Below, piece by piece: positions 15,518 to 26,421 of a stretch of 64,000 nt of DNA (position 1 is its first letter; every line of letters begins with the position of its first letter). A program made the position numbers and the translations under genes. Below the pieces are notes generated by a model, which did not search any database, had not been told where the DNA came from, and saw only the letters and a program-made list of their open reading frames with translations. Origin of the DNA: Denitrovibrio acetiphilus DSM 12809 (GTDB lineage Bacteria > Chrysiogenota > Deferribacteres > Deferribacterales > Geovibrionaceae). The DNA lies in the NCBI RefSeq assembly GCF_000025725.1, contig NC_013943.1, forward strand, positions 434,001 to 498,000, given 5' to 3'.

Positions 15518-18010
15518 CTACTCCTGCAGCCAGTTGTTGATCTTGTCCTTATACTCAGTATGTATCTGTTTGTAGTCTTTTTCAGTGGCTGCTTCCACGT
15601 ACAGGTGGATATTTGCTGTGTACTGGTCGGGAACCATATGCACCCAGCCTTTGTTTTTGAATATTATCTTTATACCATCAAGGAATGACGCCTCTTTGTC
15701 CATGGCGTCTTCGCTCATCTTGCGCATAAGAAAGCCTTTTGCCTCCAGAGGGCAGTTGATGACAGTGTGGCTGTAATGGTAATCGGGGATGGTTTTCAGC
15801 ACATCGCTCAGTTCAACGTTTTGTCTGGCGAGCATTTCGAGTATTTTTATAGAGCTGTACATGGCGTCAGCGTTAGAGCTGTTCTCCATGAAAGTATAGT
15901 TCCTTGTCATCTCTCCGGTGAAATAGAAATTACGGAGATAGTCGGCTTTTATACCTGTCAGCTTCCCCCGCACTATGTCGATATTCATTAGCTGGTCGTC
16001 CAGCACAGTCGGAGCATATGCCGGCAGATAGACCTTAACTTTTGATTTGACTGTGATGTCTATCAGCTTGAGGATTAGCATCAGAGCCATATCCTCTTTC
16101 ATGATCTCGCCTGATTCTGTGATTATGCCGAGGCGTTCACCGTGGGGATATATGACAAATCCAAGTTTTGATTCAGTTACTTTTACGATTTCGCTGACTT
16201 CGTTAAATGAATGCTCAATCTGGTGCATCGTACGTGAAAGTTTCTTCTCGTCACGATAGGCATTCAGCACAACAGCATCCACACCGATCTTGTTCAGAAG
16301 CTCCGGATAAACGGCGTCTGTAGTTCCGTTGAGAAGGTCGACAACTATTTTTGATCTACGTGCTTTTATTAGGGGTATATCGATATTTTTCAGCACACCC
16401 TCTTTGTAAAACTCCCCGACCATGAGCTGGTCGTATATTTCGCCTATGTCGTCGTGGGTTGCTCTGCGGAAATTTTCACGGAAGAATATGCGTTCAACAT
16501 TCTTTTCAAGACCTGCATCGATGGGCATCCCTGTTTCGTTGTAGAAAAGTATTTCTGTATTGGTGGGGTCAGTCTGGCACTGACGGAGATAAACGCCGGC
16601 AACTTCACCAAACATGCTGAGTTTATGTCTCATAACAGGCAAAGGTGTCATGTGGAGTTCTGTAACATTTACACCTGTGGAGAGCAAACCTCCGAGAAAG
16701 CATCTTTTGAGCATTCTGGAAGCCTTGTCATAATCTCTGGACATCAGAACACGGCATCCTGCCGGAAGCTGACTGCCGAGCGCAGCGCCGAGCTTCGCCG
16801 CCAGATCAGGGGAAAGCTCTACGTTTGTTCTGGCGGAGACTTTACCGCCTTCGAAGATGGATTTTTTCCACTTGTCACCCCATATAAGGTTTGAGCTGAC
16901 AATGGAGCCTTCTTCTATCTGCTTCTCAGGCCAGACCATAATATCCTTTTCAAAGATAACCTGCTGTCCGACATCTGTTGATTCTGCTATGATAACCCCG
17001 TGTTCGGCTTTAACGCCGCTGCCTATTTTGACATTGTTGCAAAGGACAGTGTTGACGAGATCACAGCTTTTGCCAATTATAACTTCTTTCCAGAGGATAG
17101 AGTTTTCCACTGTTGATTTTTCGCCGATGGAACACCCTCCGGAGAGTACAGAATTTTTTATTGTTACATCTTTTTCTATTACACAGCCGTCACCCAGAAC
17201 AACAAGACCTTCTATTTTAGCGGTTTTGTGTATCTTTACATCTTTCCCTTTGTAAACTGTTCCTTCAGAAAGTTTTTCCTGAATTCCTTCAAGGGGGAGT
17301 GTGACGTCTTCATTAAGTATGTCGAGTAGTGCTGCCCTGTATGAGTCAGGATTACCGACGTCTCTCCAGTAGCCTTTTGCATTATAGCCGAAGAGGTCTA
17401 TGCCGCTCGCCATAAGCTTAGGAAATAGGTCTTTTGAAAAGTCAAAATTGCTGTCTTCGGGGATATATTCGAGTATTTCCGGCTCAAAGACATAAATTCC
17501 TGTATTTATAGTATCGCTGAAGACTTCTCCCCAGCCTGGTTTCTCGAGGAACCTGATAATTTTGCTTTCTTTATCTGTGATAACCACGCCAAACTGGAGC
17601 GGGTCGGGTACAGATGTCAGAGTTATCGTTGCCTTAGAATTTTTAACATCGTGAAATCCGAGTATCTCCTGAAAAGAGAAGTCGGATATAAGGTCTCCTG
17701 AAACTATTATGAAGCGTTCATCAAGGTATTTCTGGGCTTTTTTTACTGCTCCTGCTGTCCCATAGTCGTCATCCGGCAGTACATAGTGTATTTTGATCCC
17801 TTTGCTGCTGCCGTCGCCGAAGTAGTTTTTGATGACTTCCGGCTTGAAGTAAAGCAGAATAACTATCTCCACTATTCCTGCTTCTTTCAGAGCGTCAATT
17901 ATATACTCCATCATAGGTTTGTTCATAACCGGTATCATGGGCTTGGGCATGCTGGATGTGAGCGGCTGGATCCTTGTTCCGAAGCCGCCAGCCATAACGA
18001 CTGCTTTCAT
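15518..18010 (-). CDS. NDP-sugar pyrophosphorylase / hexapeptide / degenerate phosphomutase fusion
   Basis: 830 residues. Residues 1-235 are a nucleotidyltransferase with AGGFGTRIQPLTSSMPKPM and VSGD, so sugar-1-phosphate activation should be intact. Residues 250-375 are left-handed beta-helix hexapeptide repeats. Residues 385-830 have the phosphomannomutase/phosphoglucomutase fold but lack all catalytic signatures: the phosphoserine loop (T-x-SHNP) reads QCQTDPTNT near 478-485, the metal loop (DxDxDR) reads YPHGER near 621-626, and the C-terminal phosphate loop reads HMVPDQYTAN. It is annotated in databases as mannose-1-phosphate guanylyltransferase/phosphomannomutase. Here it heads the glucan cluster and could make the NDP-glucose used by GlgA; that is an inference. 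Confidence 0.85.
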   Translation of the reverse strand: MKAVVMAGGFGTRIQPLTSSMPKPMIPVMNKPMMEYIIDALKEAGIVEIVILLYFKPEVIKNYFGDGSSKGIKIHYVLPDDDYGTAGAVKKAQKYLDERFIIVSGDLISDFSFQEILGFHDVKNSKATITLTSVPDPLQFGVVITDKESKIIRFLEKPGWGEVFSDTINTGIYVFEPEILEYIPEDSNFDFSKDLFPKLMASGIDLFGYNAKGYWRDVGNPDSYRAALLDILNEDVTLPLEGIQEKLSEGTVYKGKDVKIHKTAKIEGLVVLGDGCVIEKDVTIKNSVLSGGCSIGEKSTVENSILWKEVIIGKSCDLVNTVLCNNVKIGSGVKAEHGVIIAESTDVGQQVIFEKDIMVWPEKQIEEGSIVSSNLIWGDKWKKSIFEGGKVSARTNVELSPDLAAKLGAALGSQLPAGCRVLMSRDYDKASRMLKRCFLGGLLSTGVNVTELHMTPLPVMRHKLSMFGEVAGVYLRQCQTDPTNTEILFYNETGMPIDAGLEKNVERIFFRENFRRATHDDIGEIYDQLMVGEFYKEGVLKNIDIPLIKARRSKIVVDLLNGTTDAVYPELLNKIGVDAVVLNAYRDEKKLSRTMHQIEHSFNEVSEIVKVTESKLGFVIYPHGERLGIITESGEIMKEDMALMLILKLIDITVKSKVKVYLPAYAPTVLDDQLMNIDIVRGKLTGIKADYLRNFYFTGEMTRNYTFMENSSNADAMYSSIKILEMLARQNVELSDVLKTIPDYHYSHTVINCPLEAKGFLMRKMSEDAMDKEASFLDGIKIIFKNKGWVHMVPDQYTANIHLYVEAATEKDYKQIHTEYKDKINNWLQE

Positions 18011-18063
18011 AAACTATTACTCCCTATCAATTAAATGTCATATTTTTATTAAATGGTTTTTTA

Positions 18064-18110
18064 GACAAAAATACATCTGCACAGGTTACCCCGTCAGATG
18101 CATTTTTGTC
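18064..18110. terminator. Long hairpin, probable bidirectional terminator
   Basis: Two 16-nt arms (18064-18079 and 18095-18110) are complementary except for one G-T pair and flank a 15-nt loop. The arms end in A5/T5 tracts. It lies downstream of the receiver-protein gene and upstream of the glucan operon. Confidence 0.6.
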
Positions 18111-18162
18111 GTCTTAATTTTAATACAGTTCATAGCCTGTTCATAGTTATGAGCTGATATTT

Positions 18163-18522
18163 TCAATTTTTGGCGAGAACTTTATTTATCTCTTCTGTAA
18201 GAGTTTCTATATCCTGAGTTTTTACCCAGTAGCCGTCTGCCAGCCATGTTGAAAAATCATCCTGATATGCACTGTATGCAGTGGCAAGGACAACCTTTGC
18301 CTTTTTATCCTTTCCTGAGATGCTTTGCAGGATATCGATACCGCTTTCGCCTTTAAGTTTGATATCAAGCAGCACAAGGTCAATCTTGTTCTTTTCGAGC
18401 TGCTCAAAGCACTCTTTTGAGTTTGAAGCTTCGTGGATATTGAATCCCTGATCTTCAAGCTCTGAACGATAAAGGAGCCTTATGTCCGGTTCGTCGTCTA
18501 CGACCAGTATGTTAACAGCCAT
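18163..18522 (-). CDS. Stand-alone receiver-domain response regulator
   Basis: 119 residues, a single CheY-like receiver with no output domain. Acidic pocket D9/D10, phosphoacceptor D53 (LVLLDIKLKG), a threonine/alanine at the ATAYS switch and K102 are present, although K102 is followed by T instead of the usual cis-proline (VKTQD). It would act by protein-protein contact. No kinase gene is adjacent, so the partner is unknown. A GGAGG ribosome site precedes the ATG. It lies about 70 nt from rpe and may be cotranscribed with it. Confidence 0.9.
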   Translation of the reverse strand: MAVNILVVDDEPDIRLLYRSELEDQGFNIHEASNSKECFEQLEKNKIDLVLLDIKLKGESGIDILQSISGKDKKAKVVLATAYSAYQDDFSTWLADGYWVKTQDIETLTEEINKVLAKN

Positions 18523-18589
18523 TTTATTATTACCTCCGCCTGATATATAGAATATACCATATGCCGTGAACGTTGTAATGCAAGTCGAT

Positions 18590-19231
18590 CTAAATTTTAA
18601 GAGAATTTATAGCTTTTTTATAATCGTCACATCCGAAAACATAGCTGCCGGCAACTACACATGAGCATCCGGCATTTTTCAAATCGTTGATATTCTGATT
18701 ATTTACGCCGCCATCAACCTGTATGATCAGCTCCGGATTGAGTTCTTCTGTCATTTTCTTCAGGCGTGATATTTTATCGTATATTGTCGGGATGAATTTC
18801 TGACCGCCAAACCCGGGGTTGACTGACATAATGAGTACCATGTCGACGTAGGGGAGAATCTCCCGTACTGTTTCGAGGGATGTTGCCGGGTTCAGTGAGA
18901 CTCCTGCTTTCTTGCCGTATTCTTTTATTAAAGATACTGTTCTGTGCAGGTGAGTGCATGCCTCTTCGTGAACAGTGATAAAATCGCATCCGGCATCTGC
19001 GAAGTCTTTTATGTATCTGTCTGGTGCCTCTATCATAAGGTGAGCATCGAACGTTTTCTCTGTGCATTTGCGGAGAGACTTGATCACCGGAGCTCCGAAT
19101 GTAATGTTGGGTACAAACATACCGTCCATAATGTCGAGATGTATCCAGTCTGCCCCCCCTTCGTCTATTGCCTTTATTTCGCTGGCTAATATAGAAAAAT
19201 CTGCGCTTAAAACTGATGGTGCTACTATCAT
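18590..19231 (-). CDS. rpe: Ribulose-phosphate 3-epimerase
   Basis: 213 residues, full length. It interconverts ribulose-5-phosphate and xylulose-5-phosphate in the pentose phosphate pathway. The family pattern is complete: IVAPSVLSADF at the start, WIHLDIMDGMFVPNITFG with catalytic D and metal histidine, FDAHLMIEAP, SVNPGFGGQKFIP and QVDGGVN with the second catalytic D. The ATG has GAGGA seven bases upstream. Confidence 0.96.
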   Translation of the reverse strand: MIVAPSVLSADFSILASEIKAIDEGGADWIHLDIMDGMFVPNITFGAPVIKSLRKCTEKTFDAHLMIEAPDRYIKDFADAGCDFITVHEEACTHLHRTVSLIKEYGKKAGVSLNPATSLETVREILPYVDMVLIMSVNPGFGGQKFIPTIYDKISRLKKMTEELNPELIIQVDGGVNNQNINDLKNAGCSCVVAGSYVFGCDDYKKAINSLKI

Positions 19232-19406
19232 TATAAATCCTCTGAAAAAATTTAGTTATTTCATTGCTAATAACGCCGTATCAGCTTACATTATGTCTAG
19301 TGCAGAATACGGCTTAATTACCGCTGGATGATTTTTTTGCGGTTTGTTTACAACGGTCGCGTCTTTCATGTTGTAAAGATACGACTTGTCTGTGATTATA
19401 CTTTAA

Positions 19407-20399
19407 ATGATTAAAAAAGACCAGAAACATCTTATGAATAAATTTTTACTGACCCTTGTGCTGATTTGTTTCTCTGTGACCGGTTTTGCTGCAAAGCTGA
19501 CACCGGAGCTGGAAAGCTTTGCCCATCGTGTGGCAGTTAATGGACGTATCAGCGAAAAGGCTGTTCTCGGCTGGCTGAAGCGTGTTAAGCGTACGGACGA
19601 GTGTATCGATCTTATGGACAGACAGGCGGAGTCTAAAGAGTGGAAGGACTATAAGCCTCATTTTATTTATGACAGAAAGATAAACAGAGGCGTGTATTTC
19701 AAAGGGCGTTATCCTAAAACTCTCGCAAAGGCTAAACGCATATACGGTGTTGACCCTAACATTGTGGTTGCCATTCTCGGTGTAGAGACAGATTACGGCA
19801 GTTATGCTCTGAGGCACAGGGCTATGGATGCTCTTTACACTCTTGCTTTCTTCTATCCCAGACGCGCAGACTATTTTAAGAGAGAGCTGGAAGCACTGAT
19901 GATCTATTCATATAGGAATAAACTCGACCCGTTTAATCTCAAAAGCTCATATGCCGGTGCAGTTGGTATGCCTCAGTTTATGCCTACTAATATCATGAAA
20001 TACGGCGTAGAGTTTTCTGGTGACGGACGCATTAATATATTCAAATCAGGGGCAGATTCCATAGGCAGTATTGCTAATTATCTGCATGGGCACGGCTGGA
20101 AAGAAGGCGAGCCTCTTGCAGTGAAGGTATATACAAAAGGCACAAAGTGGCAGAAATATCTTAATCAGGGGATAACACCGAAATACACTGTGGCTGAGAT
20201 GCAGCGTAGCGGACTTACCCCTTCCATGAACGTAAATCCGAAGCTGAAAGGTTCTCTTGTGGAAGTTCTTGGCGACGACGGACCGGAATTTTGGATTGTG
20301 TTCAATAATTTTTATGTGGTGACAAGATATAACCCAAGCGTTAAATATGCCCTGGCTGTGACCATACTCGGAAAGCATATTGAGATAAAAACCAGATAA
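19407..20399 (+). CDS. mltB: Lytic murein transglycosylase, MltB-like
   Basis: 330 residues with an N-terminal signal sequence (FLLTLVLICFSVTGFAA). MltB-type enzymes cleave peptidoglycan glycan strands to 1,6-anhydro products in the periplasm. Catalytic glutamate sits in VAILGVETDYGSY, and the SYAGAVGMPQFMP and NYLHGHGWKEG motifs are diagnostic. No lipobox cysteine is seen, so it is probably soluble. ATG 19407 and ATG 19434 are both possible starts; neither has a strong ribosome site, and the second gives a tidier signal peptide. It is transcribed away from rpe. Confidence 0.9.
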   Translation: MIKKDQKHLMNKFLLTLVLICFSVTGFAAKLTPELESFAHRVAVNGRISEKAVLGWLKRVKRTDECIDLMDRQAESKEWKDYKPHFIYDRKINRGVYFKGRYPKTLAKAKRIYGVDPNIVVAILGVETDYGSYALRHRAMDALYTLAFFYPRRADYFKRELEALMIYSYRNKLDPFNLKSSYAGAVGMPQFMPTNIMKYGVEFSGDGRINIFKSGADSIGSIANYLHGHGWKEGEPLAVKVYTKGTKWQKYLNQGITPKYTVAEMQRSGLTPSMNVNPKLKGSLVEVLGDDGPEFWIVFNNFYVVTRYNPSVKYALAVTILGKHIEIKTR

Positions 20400-20453
20400 T
20401 CTGGTTCTGCAATCGTATCATTTTCTTTGTGATATTATTAGAGACGGGGTGAC

Positions 20454-22070
20454 TTGTTGCGCATTAAAAGCCTGTTTACTGTAAAGACCACAAGCGATTT
20501 GCTTATTTCTGAATTCAATGCAAACAATAATGATTTTTCGTGGAATCCAAAAGGAGAACACCTCAAGGATATCCTGCATCCTGACTACAAAAAAGAAGTT
20601 TGTCGAATGCTGACAGCATTAGGGAATGGTGAGAGTATCTCTTTTCATGTCATAGCCGGCAGAGTTAAGGGGAGATATCTATTCCTGCTTGGCAGAGCAA
20701 TAAGGAAAGACGGGGCTTTTAATATTTATTTCCGTAAACACGGCGACCTCAGTTCAGACTGTTTCAGCGGAAATGATACTGTCATTAAAGAAGCTGCGGA
20801 CAGACTGTTGGGGATTTTTTACAGATCGGATAAATTCGGCAATTTCATATACTTCACAGAAAACAGCATAGACCTTTTGGGGTATACTCCGGAGGAGCTT
20901 GTTGGCGGAAGCCTCCGCAGCCAGTTTTTTTTGAGTGAAGATAAATATGACAGACTCAAAAATAAAGTTATCGAACAAGGCTGCCTGAAAGGTGCAGAGA
21001 TTTCTCTGAAACATAAGAATGGTCAGATAATATGGCTCAAAGTTGATAACATCGCATTTTATGATGAGAACGGCGTATACACCGGAACTGCCGGATACGT
21101 TCAAGATATTACACAATATAGAAATACTGAAGAGGAACTGCGACATACCAGACATCTTCTTGAGCTGAAACAGAAAGAGCTTGACTCAGTTAATATCAGT
21201 ATGAAGTACAGGGTTCAGTCTCAGGTTAAAAAAGGTCGGAAAGAGGAAGAGGCTATTCTCTATCACTCCCGTCTGGCAGAGATGGGGGAGATGGTCTCCA
21301 GTATCGCTCACCAATGGCGTCAGCCGCTCAGTGCATTAACGTTCATTATCGAAGACATCCGTGATGCTTATCATTTTGGCGAGTTAGACATAAAGTATCT
21401 GGACGATGCGATAGATGAGAGCATGTCCTATGTACGTTTTATGTCTGAGACGATGGATGATTTCAGAAATTTTTTCAGACCGGAACCGGATAAAGAGCAT
21501 TTTAATATGATTGAAAAACTTATTGATGTGGTAAAGATGCAGTACGGTAGGTTTGAAGTCGCCGCTGTGAATGTAAATATAGTCTGCAACATGGGGGAAG
21601 GTGAACCGGAAAATCTTCTTAATATTGAATACGGACGTGGTATCAGCTTTTTTACTAATCCTGTCGAGACAGCAACGGATATTGTTGTCTACGGATACCC
21701 GAATCTTTTTAAGCAGGTCATGATCAACGTTTTAAATAATGCTATAGATGCTGTAACAGAAGCCCGCGAGAAGGGGCTTGTCGGTGTTCTGGAGCCGGGG
21801 CTTATCAGCATTGAGGTGTGGACAAAAGCCACGAAAGCATTTGTACAGATAAACGACAACGGGGTAGGGCTGGATAGTGCTGTGATTGACAAAATATTCG
21901 AAGCTGAATATACAACGAAACCAAAAAACAAAGGTACAGGAATAGGTCTGCACATGGCGAAATCTATAGTGGAGAAAAGTCTTGGCGGTAGAATTAGGGC
22001 GAATAAGAGAGACAGAGGGGCAAGTTTTACCATCGAAGTACCTGTGGTTTCTGTCTCTATCGGAACCTGA
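20454..22070 (+). CDS. Cytoplasmic PAS-domain sensor histidine kinase
   Basis: 538 residues starting at TTG 20454 (or TTG 20457) behind GGGGTG. There is no membrane segment. A weak N-terminal domain is followed by a PAS/PAC unit (about 120-225, ending GYVQDITQYRNTEEEL), a coiled coil, and a phosphoacceptor helix of the HQWRQPLSAL type with H286. The N box VMINVLNNAIDAV and the ATP lid NDNGVGL and GTGIGLHMAKSIVE are intact. Kinases with HxWRQPL are common in Campylobacterota and Deferribacterota. No response regulator is adjacent; the receiver at 18163 is 2 kb away on the opposite strand and could be a partner. Confidence 0.92.
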   Translation: MLRIKSLFTVKTTSDLLISEFNANNNDFSWNPKGEHLKDILHPDYKKEVCRMLTALGNGESISFHVIAGRVKGRYLFLLGRAIRKDGAFNIYFRKHGDLSSDCFSGNDTVIKEAADRLLGIFYRSDKFGNFIYFTENSIDLLGYTPEELVGGSLRSQFFLSEDKYDRLKNKVIEQGCLKGAEISLKHKNGQIIWLKVDNIAFYDENGVYTGTAGYVQDITQYRNTEEELRHTRHLLELKQKELDSVNISMKYRVQSQVKKGRKEEEAILYHSRLAEMGEMVSSIAHQWRQPLSALTFIIEDIRDAYHFGELDIKYLDDAIDESMSYVRFMSETMDDFRNFFRPEPDKEHFNMIEKLIDVVKMQYGRFEVAAVNVNIVCNMGEGEPENLLNIEYGRGISFFTNPVETATDIVVYGYPNLFKQVMINVLNNAIDAVTEAREKGLVGVLEPGLISIEVWTKATKAFVQINDNGVGLDSAVIDKIFEAEYTTKPKNKGTGIGLHMAKSIVEKSLGGRIRANKRDRGASFTIEVPVVSVSIGT

Positions 22071-22147
22071 AAGCCTTTCAAACCCGTTAATATCCTTGCA
22101 AAATTGACGATTATCTGTAATATTTTATCACTTCAATAAATATATAA

Positions 22148-23652
<1,505 letters not shown>

Positions 23653-23845
23653 CCTAAGGTTAATTTGTTGTCACTAAGGCAAAAAACTGTGATGGTCTTA
23701 TGTATTGTTGTCAAAGGATTAATTCACATTTTTAGAATACAATAGATTTCGTTAGACATAGCCTGACAACATAATTCGTTCTGAAACTATTAGTATTTAA
23801 TAATTTATTCACTTCCATTTTAAATCAAATAAAGTTATATTGTAA

Positions 23846-24194
23846 ACTGTAAAAACCATAATGGCTGCCGGATCTTCAATTTGTGATGATCTGATTTTAG
23901 AAGCTGCCCATCATGTGTGGGAGTTGGCAGCAACGAAAGGTTTTGTTGTTCTGAGAGGAGGTCTTGCCGGAGTTATGGAGCACACTTTACACGGTGCGAA
24001 GAATGCAGGTGGCTAACTATCGGGACGTTATCGCCCTGTGATAAATCCACTGCAAACAAATACTGTGATATTGTGATGCCAGCCGTATACGGGCAGGGTT
24101 GCGATACCCCTGTATCCACTGGCGGAGGGTTCAGGTTCAGCTTCTGAAATATTCATCACTTTGAAGCTTAATCGCTGGATTCTCAGCTTTTGTC
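23846..24194 (+). pseudogene. Decayed LOG/TIGR00725-type (cytokinin riboside phosphoribohydrolase-like) gene
   Basis: The 620-nt gap between pcm and rpoS holds a broken gene. From ATG 23861 one frame encodes AAGSSICDDLILEAAHHV, then GFVVLRGGLAGVMEHTLHGA and stops at TAA 24014. Homology-like sequence resumes in the next frame (LTIGTLSPCDKSTANKYCDI, from ~24011), consistent with loss of one base, then again in a third frame (GSGSASEIFITLKLNRW, to ~24194). The order and motifs (GGxxGVM, DKxxAN, SEI..ALKL) are those of the TIGR00725/LOG Rossmann family. A key catalytic-type GGLGGVM arginine/glycine region is altered and a middle segment is missing. Nothing else is visible at 23653-23840. Confidence 0.72.
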
Positions 24195-24271
24195 CTTCTT
24201 TTGAGCACGGCACAAGGGTTTGTAGAAAAAGATGTATTTTTCATTAAATTCACAGAAGTGTTGGAGAGATT

Positions 24272-25240
24272 ATGAGTGAATCTGAAATAGTTGACAAAGA
24301 AGAACTTTTGGAAGAGGAACCGACGGATCTCAGCGAAGTTGAAGAGATCGAGACCAAACTTGATACCTGTGAAACTGAACCAGAGCCGAAATATGAGTAT
24401 TCGTCTGAAGACCTCGAAGTGTTTAAGATTTATCTTAACGAGATATCGAAGTATCCGGTTCTCACGAGGGAACAGGAGGGGGAGCTCTCGCAAGGGATAG
24501 AGAAGGGTTGTAATGACTCAAAGGAGACAATGATTAAATGTAATCTGCGTCTCGTTGTTTCCATTGCGAAGAAGTATATCAACCGTGGGATGAACCTTGT
24601 TGACCTCGTGGAAGAGGGGAATATCGGGCTATTGAAAGCAGTGGAGAAATTTGACTACACAAAAGGTTTTAAATTCAGCACCTATGCAACATGGTGGATA
24701 AGGCAGGCGATAGAGCGTGCCATCATCAACCAGTGCAGGATGGTGCGCATTCCCGTGCATATGTCAGAGAACATCAGTAAAGTGATGAAAACACAGAATG
24801 AACTCCAGCAGAAACTCGGGCGCGAACCCACTATCCACGAACTTTCAACAGCATGTAAGATGCCCCTTTCAACCCTTAAAAAAGTATTTGACGCAATCAA
24901 ACAGGACACTTCGCTTGATATGCCTGTTGGTGGAGATGAGAGCAGCACTCTTCATGAGTTTATCGCTGACGACGAGAAGTATCTTGATCCTTATCTGAAG
25001 ATCGAGAATACCAGCAAGAAGGAGATCATCTTTAAATGGCTCACCTTCCTGTCTGATAACGAAAAGACTATTATCATAAGACGCTATGGTTTAACAGGTA
25101 ATGACCCCGAGACTCTTGAGTCTATCGGTAACGACCTTGGGATAACAAGAGAGCGTGTCCGTCAGATTGAGAAACGCGTGCTGAGCAAGATGAGAAATCT
25201 GCTGGCAACTAAAAAAATATCTCTGGAGGAGCTTCTTTGA
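24272..25240 (+). CDS. rpoS: Sigma-70 family group 2 RNA polymerase sigma factor, RpoS-like
   Basis: 322 residues. An acidic N-terminus (1-45) is followed by region 1.2 ([23 protein letters not shown]), region 2 with [30 protein letters not shown] and [14 protein letters not shown], region 3 ([14 protein letters not shown]) and region 4 ([19 protein letters not shown]). It lacks the long region 1.1 and insert of the housekeeping RpoD. The pcm neighbour supports assignment as RpoS, the general stress sigma factor, as in Geobacter and Proteobacteria; the exact class is inferred. The stop overlaps the TTG start of the next gene. Confidence 0.85.
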   Translation: MSESEIVDKEELLEEEPTDLSEVEEIETKLDTCETEPEPKYEYSSEDLEVFKIYLNEISKYPVLTREQEGELSQGIEKGCNDSKETMIKCNLRLVVSIAKKYINRGMNLVDLVEEGNIGLLKAVEKFDYTKGFKFSTYATWWIRQAIERAIINQCRMVRIPVHMSENISKVMKTQNELQQKLGREPTIHELSTACKMPLSTLKKVFDAIKQDTSLDMPVGGDESSTLHEFIADDEKYLDPYLKIENTSKKEIIFKWLTFLSDNEKTIIIRRYGLTGNDPETLESIGNDLGITRERVRQIEKRVLSKMRNLLATKKISLEELL

Positions 25241-26421
25241 ACCTGGTACCGAAAGAGGAACTGCAAAGCCGTCTTACTGCTTTCAGAAAGAAAATGGATG
25301 AGCATAATAATGGGTGGAATGTTGCCTTTATTATCGATAAGGTCAATCTCTTTTACCTGACAGGCACTCAGCAGAATGGGATACTGGTTATCCCCAGAAG
25401 CTCCGATGCTGTCTTTTTTGTACGCAGAAGCTACCAAAGGGCAGAGCTTGAGTCGAATTTTGAAAAGATTGTTAAAATCAACTCGTTCAGGGACATTCCG
25501 CCTGTTACCGGTAGTTTAGGGAAGACAGTTTATATCGAAAAAGAATTTGTTCCTATTGCCCATTTTGAACGTATTAATAAGTATTTTGGATTTGAGGAGA
25601 TCAGGTCATGTGATTTTGCGCTTTCTGCCGCACGGGCAGTAAAGACTAAGTATGAACTTGATATTATGCGGCATGCCGGCATCCTCCACAGGAAGACGCT
25701 TGAGGAGTATGTCCCCACGGTTATCAGAGAAGGGATAAACGAAAAGGAACTCGCAGCAGATATTATGCATTACATGCTGGATAACGGACATCACGGTGTA
25801 ACCAGAATAGCTATGTTTAACACAGAGCTTTTTCTGGGGCAGGTTTGTTTCGGTGAAAATTCAATGTATTACAACACTTTTGACGGTCCCGGCGGTATAA
25901 AAGGCATCTCTCCTGCTGTTCCTCTTTTCGGCAACGAGAACAGGAAACTTGCCTGTGATGAGCTGGTGTTTGTAGACATCGGATTCGGTATTGAAGGCTA
26001 TCATACGGACAAAACACAGGTCTATGCCTTCGGTACATTGCCTGACGAGGTCTATGAGTATCAACTGAGATGTGTGGATATTCTTGATGCCACTGTCAGC
26101 AGGCTGAAACCAGGTGCAATACCATCAAAGATATATGAAGATGTGCTTTCTGAGTATGATGAAGAATTTCTTGAGTATTTCATGGGAGTAGGGGACGAGC
26201 GTGTTAAATTTCTGGGGCATGGTGTCGGACTTGTAATAGACGAATATCCTGTTATCGCTAAGGGGTTTGACCTGCCACTTGAGGAGCATATGGTGCTTGC
26301 TGTTGAGCCCAAACGGGGCATCCCTGGTGTGGGGCTGGTTGGGCTTGAAAATACATATATTGTCACGGATAAAGGCGGTGTGAGTCTTACCGGTGACAAC
26401 AGGGATATCATTCAGATCTGA
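25237..26421 (+). CDS. M24-family metallopeptidase (Xaa-Pro aminopeptidase-like)
   Basis: 394 residues starting at TTG 25237, which has GGAGGAG eight bases upstream inside the end of rpoS. The N-terminal creatinase-like domain (1-130) is followed by the pita-bread catalytic domain. Metal ligands are recognisable: two aspartates in [19 protein letters not shown], the histidine in [14 protein letters not shown], and glutamates in [20 protein letters not shown]. It probably removes N-terminal residues before proline. It is convergent with the spsF-like gene and the two overlap by 14 nt. Confidence 0.9.
   Translation: MNLVPKEELQSRLTAFRKKMDEHNNGWNVAFIIDKVNLFYLTGTQQNGILVIPRSSDAVFFVRRSYQRAELESNFEKIVKINSFRDIPPVTGSLGKTVYIEKEFVPIAHFERINKYFGFEEIRSCDFALSAARAVKTKYELDIMRHAGILHRKTLEEYVPTVIREGINEKELAADIMHYMLDNGHHGVTRIAMFNTELFLGQVCFGENSMYYNTFDGPGGIKGISPAVPLFGNENRKLACDELVFVDIGFGIEGYHTDKTQVYAFGTLPDEVYEYQLRCVDILDATVSRLKPGAIPSKIYEDVLSEYDEEFLEYFMGVGDERVKFLGHGVGLVIDEYPVIAKGFDLPLEEHMVLAVEPKRGIPGVGLVGLENTYIVTDKGGVSLTGDNRDIIQI

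Noticed and set aside
23917-24147. 76-codon frame taken as an intact small gene
   Set aside because: Only its second half resembles a protein family, and it continues the motifs of the preceding frame, so it is part of a pseudogene.
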